NCBI GenBank assembly: GCA_035606355.1
Contig: DATNFO010000003.1
Span: 1 to 64,000, forward strand
Length of the DNA: 64,000 bases
Source: Sulfopaludibacter sp035606355
Lineage (GTDB): Bacteria; Acidobacteriota; Terriglobia; Bryobacterales; Bryobacteraceae
Reading direction: 5' to 3'
The translations under genes and the position numbers were made by a program. Under the pieces are notes generated by a model. It worked only from the letters and a program-made list of their open reading frames with translations. It did not search any database and was not told the DNA's origin. Shown here piece by piece: positions 1-8,128 of the stretch. Each line of letters opens with the position of its first letter. The stretch's first letter is position 1.

Positions 1-238
1 GCGCTTCCTGCGCCGCGGCTTTGCGCGCGCGCCTCACATTCTCTTCATGGACGTCGAGAACGCGGTTCACTTCAACCAGATCGGCGAACGTGTATGTTCC
101 GTCGCTGGTTTCGTGCTGGCGCCAGAGGCCGGCGATAACCGGCCGCCACAGGTAACCGGAAATGTCAGGAGGAAAGGCTACTGGCCGGTATCCGAGCTCG
201 CTTCCAGTGCGGCTTTCGCTTTGGCCAGCAGCTTCTCG
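1..238 (-). CDS. Tail assembly chaperone, -1 frameshift extension (partial)
   Basis: This reading frame has no good start of its own. It stays open from the slippery site at 238-244 to the window edge, and would be translated as a C-terminal extension of the chaperone at 178-555. The encoded segment includes YRPVAFPPDISGYLW near its overlap with the zero frame, then DLVEVNRVLDVHEEN and an Arg/Ala-rich helix. This resembles the T part of lambda G/GT-type tail chaperones. The GT-like product would be needed in small amounts during assembly of tail tube on the tape measure protein. It is cut by the window edge. Confidence 0.72.
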
Positions 239-555
239 AAAAAACCCCCGAAGTTGAACTCCATCGACGCTTCAAAGATCTCCTTCACCGTTTCGGCATC
301 GTAGTCGAGTTCGAGTTGCGGAACCAGCCATTTTCCGTCCGCGTAGATGCGCTTGGGAATGACGGAACCGTCAATCTCTTCGCAATACGAACACAGGTTG
401 AAGAGGTGATTTTTGATCTTCGCGTAGACCTCCTGGTCGGAGGTCTTTCTCCCCTCAATCTGCAACATGATCCAGACTCCCACGTCGGAGGGAACCCTAC
501 CGACGCGGAATGTCTGGCCGTTTAGCTGAATTTCTTTGAATCGTTCGATGGGCAT
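178..555 (-). CDS. Phage tail assembly chaperone (zero-frame, G-like)
   Basis: The 125-residue product starts MPIERFKEIQLNGQTF and ends in a helical, Lys/Ala-rich tail. It sits directly after the tube gene, the classic place for tail assembly chaperones. In other tailed phages the short form is abundant and a rare frameshifted form bridges to the tape measure. Here a T-TTT-TTC heptamer lies in frame near the 3' end, at about codon 105, so both forms can be made. Family assignment rests on position, size and the recoding signal rather than on a diagnostic motif. Confidence 0.75.
   Translation of the reverse strand: MPIERFKEIQLNGQTFRVGRVPSDVGVWIMLQIEGRKTSDQEVYAKIKNHLFNLCSYCEEIDGSVIPKRIYADGKWLVPQLELDYDAETVKEIFEASMEFNFGGFFEKLLAKAKAALEASSDTGQ
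238..244 (-). other. Programmed -1 ribosomal frameshift slippery heptamer T-TTT-TTC
   Basis: On the minus strand the zero-frame codons are GGT TTT TTC GAG, which gives a canonical X-XXY-YYZ heptamer, T TTT TTC. After a -1 slip the next codon is CGA, and that frame has no stop to the window edge, whereas the zero frame stops at 178. The location in a tail chaperone gene just after the tube gene matches known recoding sites. Confidence 0.75.
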
Positions 556-567
556 GGCAGTTCCGCG

Positions 568-1026
568 CTACATGTGGGTGATATTGGCGCACACGAGGGT
601 CCATGTAACGACCTGGACTTCAGCCTCGTAGGTCTTATCGGGGACCTTCTTCGGAGCCACGCCAGTCGCGTGATGAGAAGAGCCGTCGATGGTGTTCTGC
701 ACGTTGACCGTGCCAGCCGCCCAATTTGTGTAATCTCCGAGGTCTCCAGCCGCCTTGCATTGGTTAAACCAAGCAAGAAACTGCTGGTGTAAGGTGCTGG
801 TCTGCCACACCTCCACGTCGATCTCTCCCTGATCTCCGGGTATGGCGCTGATCGCCACAGCGCCATCCGCCCCGACTTTCGTGCTGGTCCGGTCCTGAAG
901 CATGCGGATGGTTACCTTGTTCAGACCGAGAGCGCCTGTACCTGCGACCTGAATCGGGTCGATCAGCGGATGCACCATAGTCATACTGGTGTCTTTTGCG
1001 GAATACGTTGGAAGTACGTTGGACAT
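568..1026 (-). CDS. Phage tail tube protein (DUF3277-like)
   Basis: The 152-residue protein lies between the sheath gene and the tail chaperone, the standard position for the major tube protein of contractile tails. It contains a Gln/Asp-rich beta segment, GEIDVEVWQTSTLHQQFLAW, resembling tube proteins that stack as hexameric rings inside the sheath. No signal or membrane segment is present. The assignment is by gene order plus general fold pattern, so the exact family is tentative. Confidence 0.68.
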   Translation of the reverse strand: MSNVLPTYSAKDTSMTMVHPLIDPIQVAGTGALGLNKVTIRMLQDRTSTKVGADGAVAISAIPGDQGEIDVEVWQTSTLHQQFLAWFNQCKAAGDLGDYTNWAAGTVNVQNTIDGSSHHATGVAPKKVPDKTYEAEVQVVTWTLVCANITHM

Positions 1027-1054
1027 GGAATTCTCCTATCTCTTCTGCCCTTGC

Positions 1055-2476
1055 TTACTGCTGGACGTTGACGTTCACGCTGAGCGAATGGCCGCTCTGC
1101 GCCTCAATGACCGCAACCGTGATCGGCGGAAGAAGGCGTGCCGAGCGCTGCCCGCTCGAAAGCGTGGAAACCGGAGGAGAGTACAGCGCATATCCGTTCG
1201 GCAACGCATCGCCGCTGGCAATCGCCGCGCGTCCGGTTCCGATCTGTACGCCACCCCACTGGCCAGAAGAAGCAATAAAGCCGATTTGCTGTGCGCGCAC
1301 GCACGCGTCAGAAATAACAGCCTGCATGGTCGCCACGCCCGCATTGGTAATCGGCAGGGCGGGAACGCTGGTCAACAGATTGATGGCGCTGTTTTGTATG
1401 TCGGCCGCGAGCATGTCGAGGTTCAGCACCTCGTCGAACCACGCGCCGCTCGCCGTAGTGCCGGGCTGGAGCCAAATACGGTTCCCGGCATATTCCAGCA
1501 CGACATTTCCGTTGAGCCCATTCGAAGAGCGGTCAATGGTCCCGCAGATGCTGTTCACTTGGGTTTGCGTCAGGGGCTCGGCCGCCACTCCCGATATGAG
1601 TTTGAACATCAGATCGAAGTACGATCCGGCGGCGCCGTTGTTGCGCCCCATCGCCATGCCCATCGGTGCGGCGGAGGCATACGCGTTGTTCGGGAATGTG
1701 CCGCCCTGCGTCGTCGAATACACGCTGAAGGTCCGGCGGTAATTCGCCGTCTGGAGTTCGGCGAACAGGTTGTTGGCCGTCCCGTTCAGCACGGCACTGG
1801 ATCCGCTCGTCAGAAAATACACAGAAGCTGGGGAAGCCGCTTCGATAAACGCCGCGATTGCCAGGTGATCCGCATCCACCGCAGTTCCCACGAACATGCA
1901 GGCGTACCAGTCGGGCTGGGCGAGGCGACAGGCGGAAACCGCTTCGACCGCGCTTTCTCCAATCGTTGAGACATTGATCTCGGCCCCGGTTCCGGTGCCG
2001 CCGGTGGTCGCAAGGTTAGTCGCGACGGAGTATCCCGTGCCGCCCGCCACTCGCGAGATGCCCGTTACCACGCCGCCGCCTCCGATGGTTGTAACTTTGA
2101 ACTGTCCGGCGCTCGCGCCCGACTGGACCACGGTGAGAATGTCTCCCACGGTATATCCGGTTCCGCCGCTGGCGCCGACGATGGCGGTCTCAATCGCGGT
2201 GAGATCCTGCCGCCCGATCCACAGGAAGGTGGGCTGAGGCCGTTGGCCGAAGTACAGCTCTGCGGCGAGGTATTCGGGCGACGTTATGCTGAACTCGGCC
2301 TGCTGCATCGCGAGCAACGACTGGTAAAGCTGAACGCGGGAGTTCGCGCCAACGGACGGAATGACCGTGCTCGGCCCAACGATGAGCGCCTGATTAAAAC
2401 TCGGCCCCGGCGACGCGACCGGAGAAACGACTACGCTGACTCCGACGATGGAGGAAAGCGGCAAAGAGGTGGACAT
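1055..2476 (-). CDS. Tail sheath protein, DUF3383 family, with inserted beta module
   Basis: The N-terminus (MSTSLPLSSIVGVSVVVSP) and the LWIGRQDLTAIETA segment fit DUF3383 sheath-like proteins, which form the contractile outer layer of myovirus tails. An upstream in-frame start at 2572 exists, but the ATG at 2476 sits after an AGGAAG-like ribosome site and gives the expected N-terminus (473 residues). Residues about 100-172 hold a Gly-rich insert with two GGTGY motifs (GGTGYTVGD and GGTGYSV) placed between normal family segments, probably a surface-exposed domain. It lies 34 bases downstream of the tail terminator gene. Confidence 0.8.
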   Translation of the reverse strand: MSTSLPLSSIVGVSVVVSPVASPGPSFNQALIVGPSTVIPSVGANSRVQLYQSLLAMQQAEFSITSPEYLAAELYFGQRPQPTFLWIGRQDLTAIETAIVGASGGTGYTVGDILTVVQSGASAGQFKVTTIGGGGVVTGISRVAGGTGYSVATNLATTGGTGTGAEINVSTIGESAVEAVSACRLAQPDWYACMFVGTAVDADHLAIAAFIEAASPASVYFLTSGSSAVLNGTANNLFAELQTANYRRTFSVYSTTQGGTFPNNAYASAAPMGMAMGRNNGAAGSYFDLMFKLISGVAAEPLTQTQVNSICGTIDRSSNGLNGNVVLEYAGNRIWLQPGTTASGAWFDEVLNLDMLAADIQNSAINLLTSVPALPITNAGVATMQAVISDACVRAQQIGFIASSGQWGGVQIGTGRAAIASGDALPNGYALYSPPVSTLSSGQRSARLLPPITVAVIEAQSGHSLSVNVNVQQ

Positions 2477-2510
2477 GAGAAGCTTCCTTTCTGGTTTGCG
2501 AGCCGTTCGG

Positions 2511-3122
2511 CTACGCGGTGATTTCGAATTCGACTGCCGCGCCGGTATCCGGCTGGAGGGTGACGTCCACACCGGCGGCGCTGGGTGCGGTGGTGGACTC
2601 GGTTACGGACTCGTACAATTTCAGATCAACATCGGCGCGCGGCCACCATTGACCCTGGAATAGATCAGGCGCGTATTGCGGACGCTGCCAATCAGGAACA
2701 GGGTAGAGATTCGCGGCGGCAAGCGACTGGCACAGCCAATCGAAAGAGAACGCCGAAACGATCTCTCGGAGCCGGTCGAAACAGTTGGGACCGTACGCCG
2801 TCAGGTGAAGATTCCAGACCTGGGTGAATCCCATATTCTGCGTCAGGCTCTGGCTATTGAGCGGTGAGTACTCCTGATCGCGGACGCGGCTGAACGGCGC
2901 GTTGTCTGCTGTCGCGCGGATGAAGCAGATATCTTCGGAGATGCCGCCTACCGGCTGCCCAACCGTCGGCCAGTCGATGCGAACTGCGCTCCATGCCGTC
3001 GGCGCGGTCGGATCAATTCCGAGCGCCTGCGCGATGAGCGGCTGAAGCAGCGTCGCGAGCGCCACCGGGGTGAGCGCCGAAGACGTGAGCGTCTGGCCGT
3101 TCGGATAGGTTACGGTGGACAT
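2511..3122 (-). CDS. Phage neck/tail terminator protein (gp12-like)
   Basis: The 203-residue protein has the pattern of neck terminator proteins: a long alpha/beta N-terminal region, WNLHLTAYGPNCFDRLREI in the middle and a variable acidic C-terminus. Such proteins cap the tail tube and join it to the head connector. It shares a base with the stop of the preceding gene (junction at 3122) and directly precedes the sheath gene, as expected for a terminator. Function is assigned mainly from order and resemblance. Confidence 0.6.
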   Translation of the reverse strand: MSTVTYPNGQTLTSSALTPVALATLLQPLIAQALGIDPTAPTAWSAVRIDWPTVGQPVGGISEDICFIRATADNAPFSRVRDQEYSPLNSQSLTQNMGFTQVWNLHLTAYGPNCFDRLREIVSAFSFDWLCQSLAAANLYPVPDWQRPQYAPDLFQGQWWPRADVDLKLYESVTESTTAPSAAGVDVTLQPDTGAAVEFEITA

Positions 3123-3478
3123 TAGTTGCCAGCCATCCTCACGAGCACGGCCACGTACATGCCGTACTGCGTCCAGGGCTCAACTTGCTGCACGCGATAC
3201 CGCTCACCGTTCCAGATGATTTCGTCGCTGATTTGCGAGCCAGCCGCCGACGTCGTATAGATCGGAGTTTCCGTCACGAACATCAGCGATCCGCGTACGC
3301 GGTCTCCCTCGGGAAGTTGTTGCAGGTCCTTGGCGCTCGCGATCGTCACGATTCCGTACGCCTGAACTTGCGCCTCCGTGCCCCGCCAGCCGCCCTGCTG
3401 AAACGAGCCGGTGGTGCGAATGATCGTGACGCACTGGCCCAAGTCGGGGTCGTAGGTGAGTTCGCCGAGGGAAATCAT
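3122..3478 (-). CDS. Head-tail joining (head closure-type) protein
   Basis: A 118-residue beta-rich protein (MISLGELTYDPDLGQCV at the start, EIIWNGERYRVQQVEPW near the end). The C-terminal pattern of a small domain reporting a required measure resembles head-closure or tail-completion proteins. Its start overlaps the stop of the gp10-like gene by four bases (ATGA), and it abuts the terminator gene, so it belongs to the neck module. No catalytic motif is visible. Confidence 0.5.
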   Translation of the reverse strand: MISLGELTYDPDLGQCVTIIRTTGSFQQGGWRGTEAQVQAYGIVTIASAKDLQQLPEGDRVRGSLMFVTETPIYTTSAAGSQISDEIIWNGERYRVQQVEPWTQYGMYVAVLVRMAGN

Positions 3479-3945
3479 TTCTCTTCACGAACGACAAATG
3501 TTATAGAGCGCCGCAGCGCCCCGGTGTCGATCAGCGGCTGATCGCTGCCCTTTCGCGCGATCGTGGATGGCGCATTCGGTGCCAGTTCGCCGCTGGTGAT
3601 GTACCGCTTGGCCGCATCCGAAGCCAGCGTGCCGGCGAGTTCCAATTCGCGTTGCGCCTGGTCCGGTCGCTTGTCCAGAATTGCTTTGGCCGCCGCGCCG
3701 AGATGTGGAGCGATGATCTTTTTGTTTTCCTCAATACTCGGCTCCAGGACGGGCCGCGGCGGAATGTGGTTGATCGGTGACCCTTTGGACAAGATGAATA
3801 ACAAACTGGCGTTGTTGATCTTGCCTCCCTTGCGAAGCGTCTTATTAGCCGGGATGCCCACCAGGACTTCGCTTTTTTCGAGACGCTTCAGGTCGTGCGC
3901 GATAGCAACAAGCCCGGGGCCTTTCTTGGTGACCTTGGCCGCCAT
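3475..3945 (-). CDS. HK97 gp10-like / Mu gpG-like neck protein
   Basis: The 156-residue product carries the hallmark C-terminal segment GSDQPLIDTGALRRSITFVV and the upstream IPPRPVLEPSIEE segment, typical of gp10/gpG-type virion morphogenesis proteins that complete the head-tail interface. It starts with a basic stretch (MAAKVTKKGPG). It overlaps the following gene by four bases and lies about 106 bases after the connector gene. The motif match makes this one of the firmer neck assignments. Confidence 0.75.
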   Translation of the reverse strand: MAAKVTKKGPGLVAIAHDLKRLEKSEVLVGIPANKTLRKGGKINNASLLFILSKGSPINHIPPRPVLEPSIEENKKIIAPHLGAAAKAILDKRPDQAQRELELAGTLASDAAKRYITSGELAPNAPSTIARKGSDQPLIDTGALRRSITFVVREEK

Positions 3946-4051
3946 CTATACTGGAACCTGTGTCTCTCGGCGAGTACATCGATGCGCTCAAGCGCGGAGA
4001 AAAACCAAACCTGAAGACGGTTCTGAAGCCGTCAGTCAAGACCGGACCTCG

Positions 4052-4765
4052 TCAGGGAACCCAAACCGGCCCCGCGCCCACGGTCTTAGCGAAGCTCGCG
4101 AGTTGCGTTCCGTAACTGGTGAGGGTCCACGCCGCCCACTGCTCCAGCCCCTGGACCGGCTGGAATCCGAAACTCACGCCTCCAACACCCTTGGAGGTGG
4201 CGATCCCGCGCGCCAATCCCGATGCGGCTACCGCCCCAGGAGCGGTGCATGTGCTGCCATCGGATTGCAGGTAGAGTGTGCAAAAGTGAGCACAATAAAG
4301 CGCCATCGCGTACAGCCACGTATCCAGCCAGCGAGCTTGAACCAGCGAGCCGGAAGCGAGCGTGATGTACATGGTGAGAACGGCCATCGGCACGAGCGGC
4401 GCGGCGAACACTGAAATGGTCGCGTTGCCCGTGGCGGTCGCCGGTTGAGAGAGCGTGATCTGCGTATCGGAGTCCACGCTGGTAATGAGTGTCCCGGCCG
4501 GGAATGCCGGCGAGTTCGCCAGTTGGCCAGCGGCGAATCCTGCCGAGAGCCATGTTGTACCGGTGCCTTGCACCACGGCGGATCCAGTTGTGGTCGCGGC
4601 CTGAATTGCGGTCGCTACCCCGAAGAACTTGGGGAAGACAGCGAAGAAATCGGCGACTCCGTACGGCGGATTGGTACCGCAGACGACGCCCACGGTGAGC
4701 GCGCCCCAGTCCCAGCCGAAGCCGCTACAGAGATCGTCGAAGAAAAGGTTTAGCGATGGTTCCAT
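4052..4765 (-). CDS. DUF4054-like head-tail connector with inserted beta module
   Basis: Residues about 35-50 (YGVADFFAVFPKFF) and 126-170 (helical, with WLDTWLYAMALYCAH) look like the two halves of a DUF4054 head completion/connector protein, which is normally about 130 residues. The extra length comes from residues about 58-120, a Thr/Ser/Gly-rich beta module with AAGQL, PAGT and TLS motifs. The same pattern occurs in the decoration protein at 6131-6886. It is located between the capsid and neck genes, consistent with a connector. Confidence 0.6.
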   Translation of the reverse strand: MEPSLNLFFDDLCSGFGWDWGALTVGVVCGTNPPYGVADFFAVFPKFFGVATAIQAATTTGSAVVQGTGTTWLSAGFAAGQLANSPAFPAGTLITSVDSDTQITLSQPATATGNATISVFAAPLVPMAVLTMYITLASGSLVQARWLDTWLYAMALYCAHFCTLYLQSDGSTCTAPGAVAASGLARGIATSKGVGGVSFGFQPVQGLEQWAAWTLTSYGTQLASFAKTVGAGPVWVP

Positions 4766-4824
4766 GGAAAAACGAGGGGCGGTTTACAAGGCCGCCCCTC
4801 AAGTCGCACTCAGGAGGGGAATGG

Positions 4825-5079
4825 CTACTTGCCCTTGGCGGGTTTCGGATCTGGCCTTGCATCCGGAGCCGGGTCCGGTTCCGGATCGGGTGCAGTTTCG
4901 GGCGCCGGTGCGCCGGGAATCTCGACCACGGTCACGGAGCCGTCTTTCGCTGCCATCTCAAACAGGGGGTATGTCTTCAGGTCGTCGGGAACGCTCTGCG
5001 GTTCCTTCGACGGCTTGACGAAGATATCCGGCTTGTCCTTGTCCGTGAAGCGGTATGTCTGTCTGGTGATGATCAACAT
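4825..5079 (-). CDS. Small phage protein with Pro/Asp-rich tail
   Basis: An 84-residue protein, beginning MLIITRQTYRFTDKDKPDIF. Its last third is almost only Pro, Asp, Ala and Glu in a DP repeat pattern and is likely disordered. It sits 9 bases downstream of the capsid gene and upstream of the connector, where small capsid-associated proteins are common. I do not recognise its family. It could be a minor capsid or head-fibre accessory protein, but nothing in the sequence proves this. Confidence 0.6.
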   Translation of the reverse strand: MLIITRQTYRFTDKDKPDIFVKPSKEPQSVPDDLKTYPLFEMAAKDGSVTVVEIPGAPAPETAPDPEPDPAPDARPDPKPAKGK

Positions 5080-5088
5080 AACCGCCTC

Positions 5089-6099
5089 TTATACTCCATC
5101 CCAATAGTTGATCGTCTGCGGACGGTTGACCTTCACCACGCCGGTATTGCCGACGTAGGTGATGAGGAACGCACCAGCCTGCACGGACAGCGGGCCGCCC
5201 ATGCGCTGGATGTTCTGCAACAGAGTGAAGCTGAGGCAGTCCTGATCGAAGCGGTAGGAAATGACGCGCTTGGAAGAACTGGCGCCAGCGGTTTCGAGCC
5301 ACACGGGCAGCGGGTAAATCTCCGGCGTGATGCCGAAGGTCTTAGCGAAGCCGTTTTCCTTCAGGTACTGCGCCACGCTGAGAGCCAGCGGAGTGCCGCC
5401 AACCACCATGGGCTGAGTGAGCGCGGACCACTGCGAGCCGGGGACGAGGTAGCGGTCGGGAATTGCCAGCGGAGAGCCGCCCGCGTTGTTCCAGGCCGTG
5501 TACGCCATGGTGTTGAAATCGTTGTAGATTTCCTGCGGCGTCTTCGAGGCCCAAGTGCGCGGGCCAGCGGCGCCAGCAACCACCAGTTGCGAGGTGACGA
5601 TGGGGCTGTTCACCAAACCGGTGTTGCCCTTGATTCCCTGATAGACGCGGACGTCGAGAGACTTCTGCCAATCGACGCGCACCGCCTTGTCGAGAAGATC
5701 CTGCGGGGATCGTCCGGTGGTCGCCATCTTCAGCGATTCGATGAGCGGGATGCGGACGTTGACCTGATAAGGCAGGGTCGGCCAGACATCCTGGTCGGTG
5801 TTGTACTCGATCACGCGAACATCATTCGAGTCGGTGCCGGTGCTGCCGTCCTGCGGGCCGCGGAAGTCCACGTTGCGCGCGACTTCGAAGTCCATCCAGC
5901 CTCCGCCGGAGGGCATCGGAATGTCGCGGTAGTGCGTGTAATTTTCCAGCGGCATGCGCAACACCGGATCGATGCGCGTCAGTTCCGACTGGAGGAATAC
6001 TTGGCCGGTGGATGCTTCCGCCGCGGCGTCGAGAGACATTCCGGAGCGGAGGCGTGCGAGGTTTTGCTGGTACTGCTGAGGGGTGAGGGTGGGAAACAT
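5089..6099 (-). CDS. Major capsid protein (DUF2184 type)
   Basis: The 336-residue protein has the features of DUF2184 major capsid proteins: an N-terminal helical arm, YNTDQDVWPTLPYQVNVRIP in the middle, a helical EIYNDFNTMAYTAW segment and a C-terminal PLSVQAGAFLITYVG beta region. It forms the icosahedral shell with an HK97-type fold. A ribosome site (AAGGAG) lies 11 bases before the ATG. It is downstream of the protease/scaffold and decoration genes, as usual for this virion cassette. Confidence 0.85.
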   Translation of the reverse strand: MFPTLTPQQYQQNLARLRSGMSLDAAAEASTGQVFLQSELTRIDPVLRMPLENYTHYRDIPMPSGGGWMDFEVARNVDFRGPQDGSTGTDSNDVRVIEYNTDQDVWPTLPYQVNVRIPLIESLKMATTGRSPQDLLDKAVRVDWQKSLDVRVYQGIKGNTGLVNSPIVTSQLVVAGAAGPRTWASKTPQEIYNDFNTMAYTAWNNAGGSPLAIPDRYLVPGSQWSALTQPMVVGGTPLALSVAQYLKENGFAKTFGITPEIYPLPVWLETAGASSSKRVISYRFDQDCLSFTLLQNIQRMGGPLSVQAGAFLITYVGNTGVVKVNRPQTINYWDGV

Positions 6100-6130
6100 G
6101 TTCGTCTAATCTCCTTTTCTGCCGCGCGGC

Positions 6131-6886
6131 TTACACCATCACCCGCGTGGGGATGGTCACCTGAGCCGTGCCGTCGCTGCCAAGCACGCCGGTTTTGAAT
6201 TTCATGCAGTTGACCACGACGGTGTTGGCGAATGTGACCGCAGTGGAGGAAAGGGCGGCCGTCGTGTTCGCGGAAAGCGTCACGCTCGTGCCTGAAACGG
6301 CCGCAACGTACGTTCCGGCAGCGATGCCAGCGCCGGTCACGAGTTGCCCGACAGCGATGCCGGTACCCGAGGCGACTGTCAGAGCCGTGCTGCCGCTGCT
6401 TGCCGTGCCGGTCGTTGCCACGGTGTCAGCAACCGCTTCGAGCATGCCGACGATGCCGGCCGGGATGGAGGCGTTCGCCACCAGCCGGATGAAAACCGCG
6501 CCGCCAGCCGTTGGGGTTCCGTTGTTGACCTGGATGTTGACGGTTCCCTGAGTCAGCACGTCGGCGATTGTCGCGGGCGCATACGAGCCGCCGGGCGTGA
6601 CAACGCCGAGGCTTCCGGCCATCGGGAAGGTGGGGTTGGTGCGCGTGTTCGCCACGGCAATGCCGAGCGCGGAAACGGCGGAGATGCTTCCTGCGGCGTT
6701 CGCCAAAGTCTGCGCCACGCTCGAATACGTGTTGTCGCTGTTCAGCACGACAGGCTCACCGAAAGCGACGCTCTTGGTGTCCGTGGCCTTCACCTGGCGA
6801 GGGGTGCGCAATGGGAAATCGGACTGCGAAATCGACCCGACAGGGCCGAGGTTCAGTCCAGTTACGGGAATGACTTTTGCGGGCAT
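6131..6886 (-). CDS. Head decoration/structural protein with C-terminal beta module
   Basis: A 251-residue Ala/Thr/Val-rich protein with low charge, located between protease and major capsid genes, where capsid decoration or cement proteins are found. Residues 1-150 contain the decoration-like part (FGEPVVLNSDNTYSSV; ALGIAVANTRTNPTF). Residues about 159-219 form a Gly/Thr-rich module with AVGQL, AAGT and TLS motifs, matching the module in the DUF4054-like connector. The last 30 residues return to the main domain. It starts three bases after the stop of the protease gene. Confidence 0.65.
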   Translation of the reverse strand: MPAKVIPVTGLNLGPVGSISQSDFPLRTPRQVKATDTKSVAFGEPVVLNSDNTYSSVAQTLANAAGSISAVSALGIAVANTRTNPTFPMAGSLGVVTPGGSYAPATIADVLTQGTVNIQVNNGTPTAGGAVFIRLVANASIPAGIVGMLEAVADTVATTGTASSGSTALTVASGTGIAVGQLVTGAGIAAGTYVAAVSGTSVTLSANTTAALSSTAVTFANTVVVNCMKFKTGVLGSDGTAQVTIPTRVMV

Positions 6887-6889
6887 GAG

Positions 6890-7474
6890 TTATTTGCCCC
6901 CTTTCTTGGATTTGTGCTCGTTGAGGCGGCGCAGACCTTCCGCGTACGGAACGCCAGCGAAGAATGTGCTCGGGTCCACTTCGTCAACCGCAGCTTGGCC
7001 GGGGTTCGGGTTGGCGGGTGTCGCCAGACCGGCGTACGCGCTGTCATGCGCGACCGTCGCGGCCTTGGTCGCCTTCACCTGACCGTTGAACAGGTCCGTG
7101 ATTTTCTTGTCTTTCTTAGCGGCGACCAGCGGGCGAACCGCAGTCAGGAACTCTGCGCTGTCCGCGATCTGCTTGGGCAGTTCGGTTGCGCCCTGTTCGC
7201 GGGATTCGAGGTCTAGAACGTCGGCGTCGCCGGTGGTTTCCACTGCGGCTTCCGGAGTTTTCTCTTTGCCCACGCCCAGGTGTTCCTTGATCGCAGCGAT
7301 GTCATCGCAGGCGGTCATCAGCTTCGGGTGGAGTTCGGGTTCCGGCCTCTTCTCCTGCCCCTCTTCATCGGCGTCCTTGGCGGCTTTCGCTACCGTTTCC
7401 ATATCTTCGGGTTCGGCATCCGTGGCAGCCAGAAACTTCAGAATCCGGCCCCATCGGCTTTTGTTATCCTTCAT
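6890..7474 (-). CDS. Nested in-frame scaffold protein (Nu3-like internal start)
   Basis: Within the protease-scaffold gene, AAGGAG at 7481-7486 lies six bases before an in-frame ATG at 7474. Translation from there would give a 194-residue acidic scaffold without the protease domain, beginning MKDNKSRWGRILKF. In lambda and relatives the free scaffold is made in excess from such an internal start. Here the ribosome site is stronger than for most genes in the operon. The nested product is inferred from the signal and the parallel; expression is unproven. Confidence 0.6.
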   Translation of the reverse strand: MKDNKSRWGRILKFLAATDAEPEDMETVAKAAKDADEEGQEKRPEPELHPKLMTACDDIAAIKEHLGVGKEKTPEAAVETTGDADVLDLESREQGATELPKQIADSAEFLTAVRPLVAAKKDKKITDLFNGQVKATKAATVAHDSAYAGLATPANPNPGQAAVDEVDPSTFFAGVPYAEGLRRLNEHKSKKGGK

Positions 7475-8122
7475 GGGTTTCTCCTTTTTTTCCGGTACTG
7501 GCCGGATCTTTTGCGTTTCGATTTGCGCGGCGGAGTCCTGAATCGCGACTTCTGGTCCCGCGCGCCCCTTGGCCACCACAGCGATGTGATTGCCGAGGAT
7601 CTTGGTCATGACGAGCCGGCCGTCTTCGCCGCGCGTCATGTTGAAAATGTAGCCGCACGATATATCGCGCGTGCCTCCGTCAATCTTGTCGTTGAGCGGC
7701 TGGTGCTTCACCCACAGATCGGCCAGCAGAGGGGTTTCGCCCTCGGCCTCTCCATCTGCGAAGACCGACCCCACGCGAACATTCTGTGCGTGGCCGCGGC
7801 CGTATTCGTCTTCGTTTTCGGCGGTAACCACTCCCACGTCCGATGGCGGGTGTCCATCCACCACGCTCTTTCCCTCGAATGAAGCCAGCGTCTCGCGCGC
7901 GGTCACGACTTCCAGCGGGCGAAACACATCGACGATTTCGTCATCGGCTATGCCCCACGCGGGATCGTAATCCGGGTGTCCCTTCAGTTCGCGGCCGAGG
8001 TATTGCTGCGAGCCGGTCCGGCAGATCGGAACAGCCGTGTAGAGGCGATATCCTTCCGCCGTGACAAACTGGTGCGGCTTGTCCGGCGCGATCTGCGACG
8101 CGTAGTATGCGAGCTTTGGCAT
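6890..8122 (-). CDS. DUF2213 capsid maturation protease fused to scaffold
   Basis: Residues 1-200 match DUF2213 prohead protease-like proteins (SFEGKSVVDGHPPSDVG, DISCGYIFNMTRGEDG, ILGNHIAVVAKGRAG). The rest is highly charged and Ala/Glu/Lys-rich, typical of a scaffold (delta) domain: the protease processes the head and the scaffold guides shell assembly. Residue 217 is an internal Met with its own strong ribosome site (see the nested entry), giving the lambda C/Nu3-type arrangement. It is preceded by the portal gene with a 6-base gap. Confidence 0.8.
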   Translation of the reverse strand: MPKLAYYASQIAPDKPHQFVTAEGYRLYTAVPICRTGSQQYLGRELKGHPDYDPAWGIADDEIVDVFRPLEVVTARETLASFEGKSVVDGHPPSDVGVVTAENEDEYGRGHAQNVRVGSVFADGEAEGETPLLADLWVKHQPLNDKIDGGTRDISCGYIFNMTRGEDGRLVMTKILGNHIAVVAKGRAGPEVAIQDSAAQIETQKIRPVPEKKEKPMKDNKSRWGRILKFLAATDAEPEDMETVAKAAKDADEEGQEKRPEPELHPKLMTACDDIAAIKEHLGVGKEKTPEAAVETTGDADVLDLESREQGATELPKQIADSAEFLTAVRPLVAAKKDKKITDLFNGQVKATKAATVAHDSAYAGLATPANPNPGQAAVDEVDPSTFFAGVPYAEGLRRLNEHKSKKGGK

Positions 8123-8128
8123 TGTGGT

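Noticed and set aside
3960..4115. Rightward GTG-start frame of 51 codons in the gap between connector and neck genes
   Set aside because: Its residues look protein-like (VSLGEYIDALKRGEKPN), but it lacks a ribosome site, opposes the whole operon and overlaps the connector gene. Not strong enough to annotate.
4756..6198. Long rightward open frame opposite the capsid gene
   Set aside because: It is antisense to the clear DUF2184 capsid gene and has Arg/His-rich composition typical of shadow frames in GC-rich DNA.
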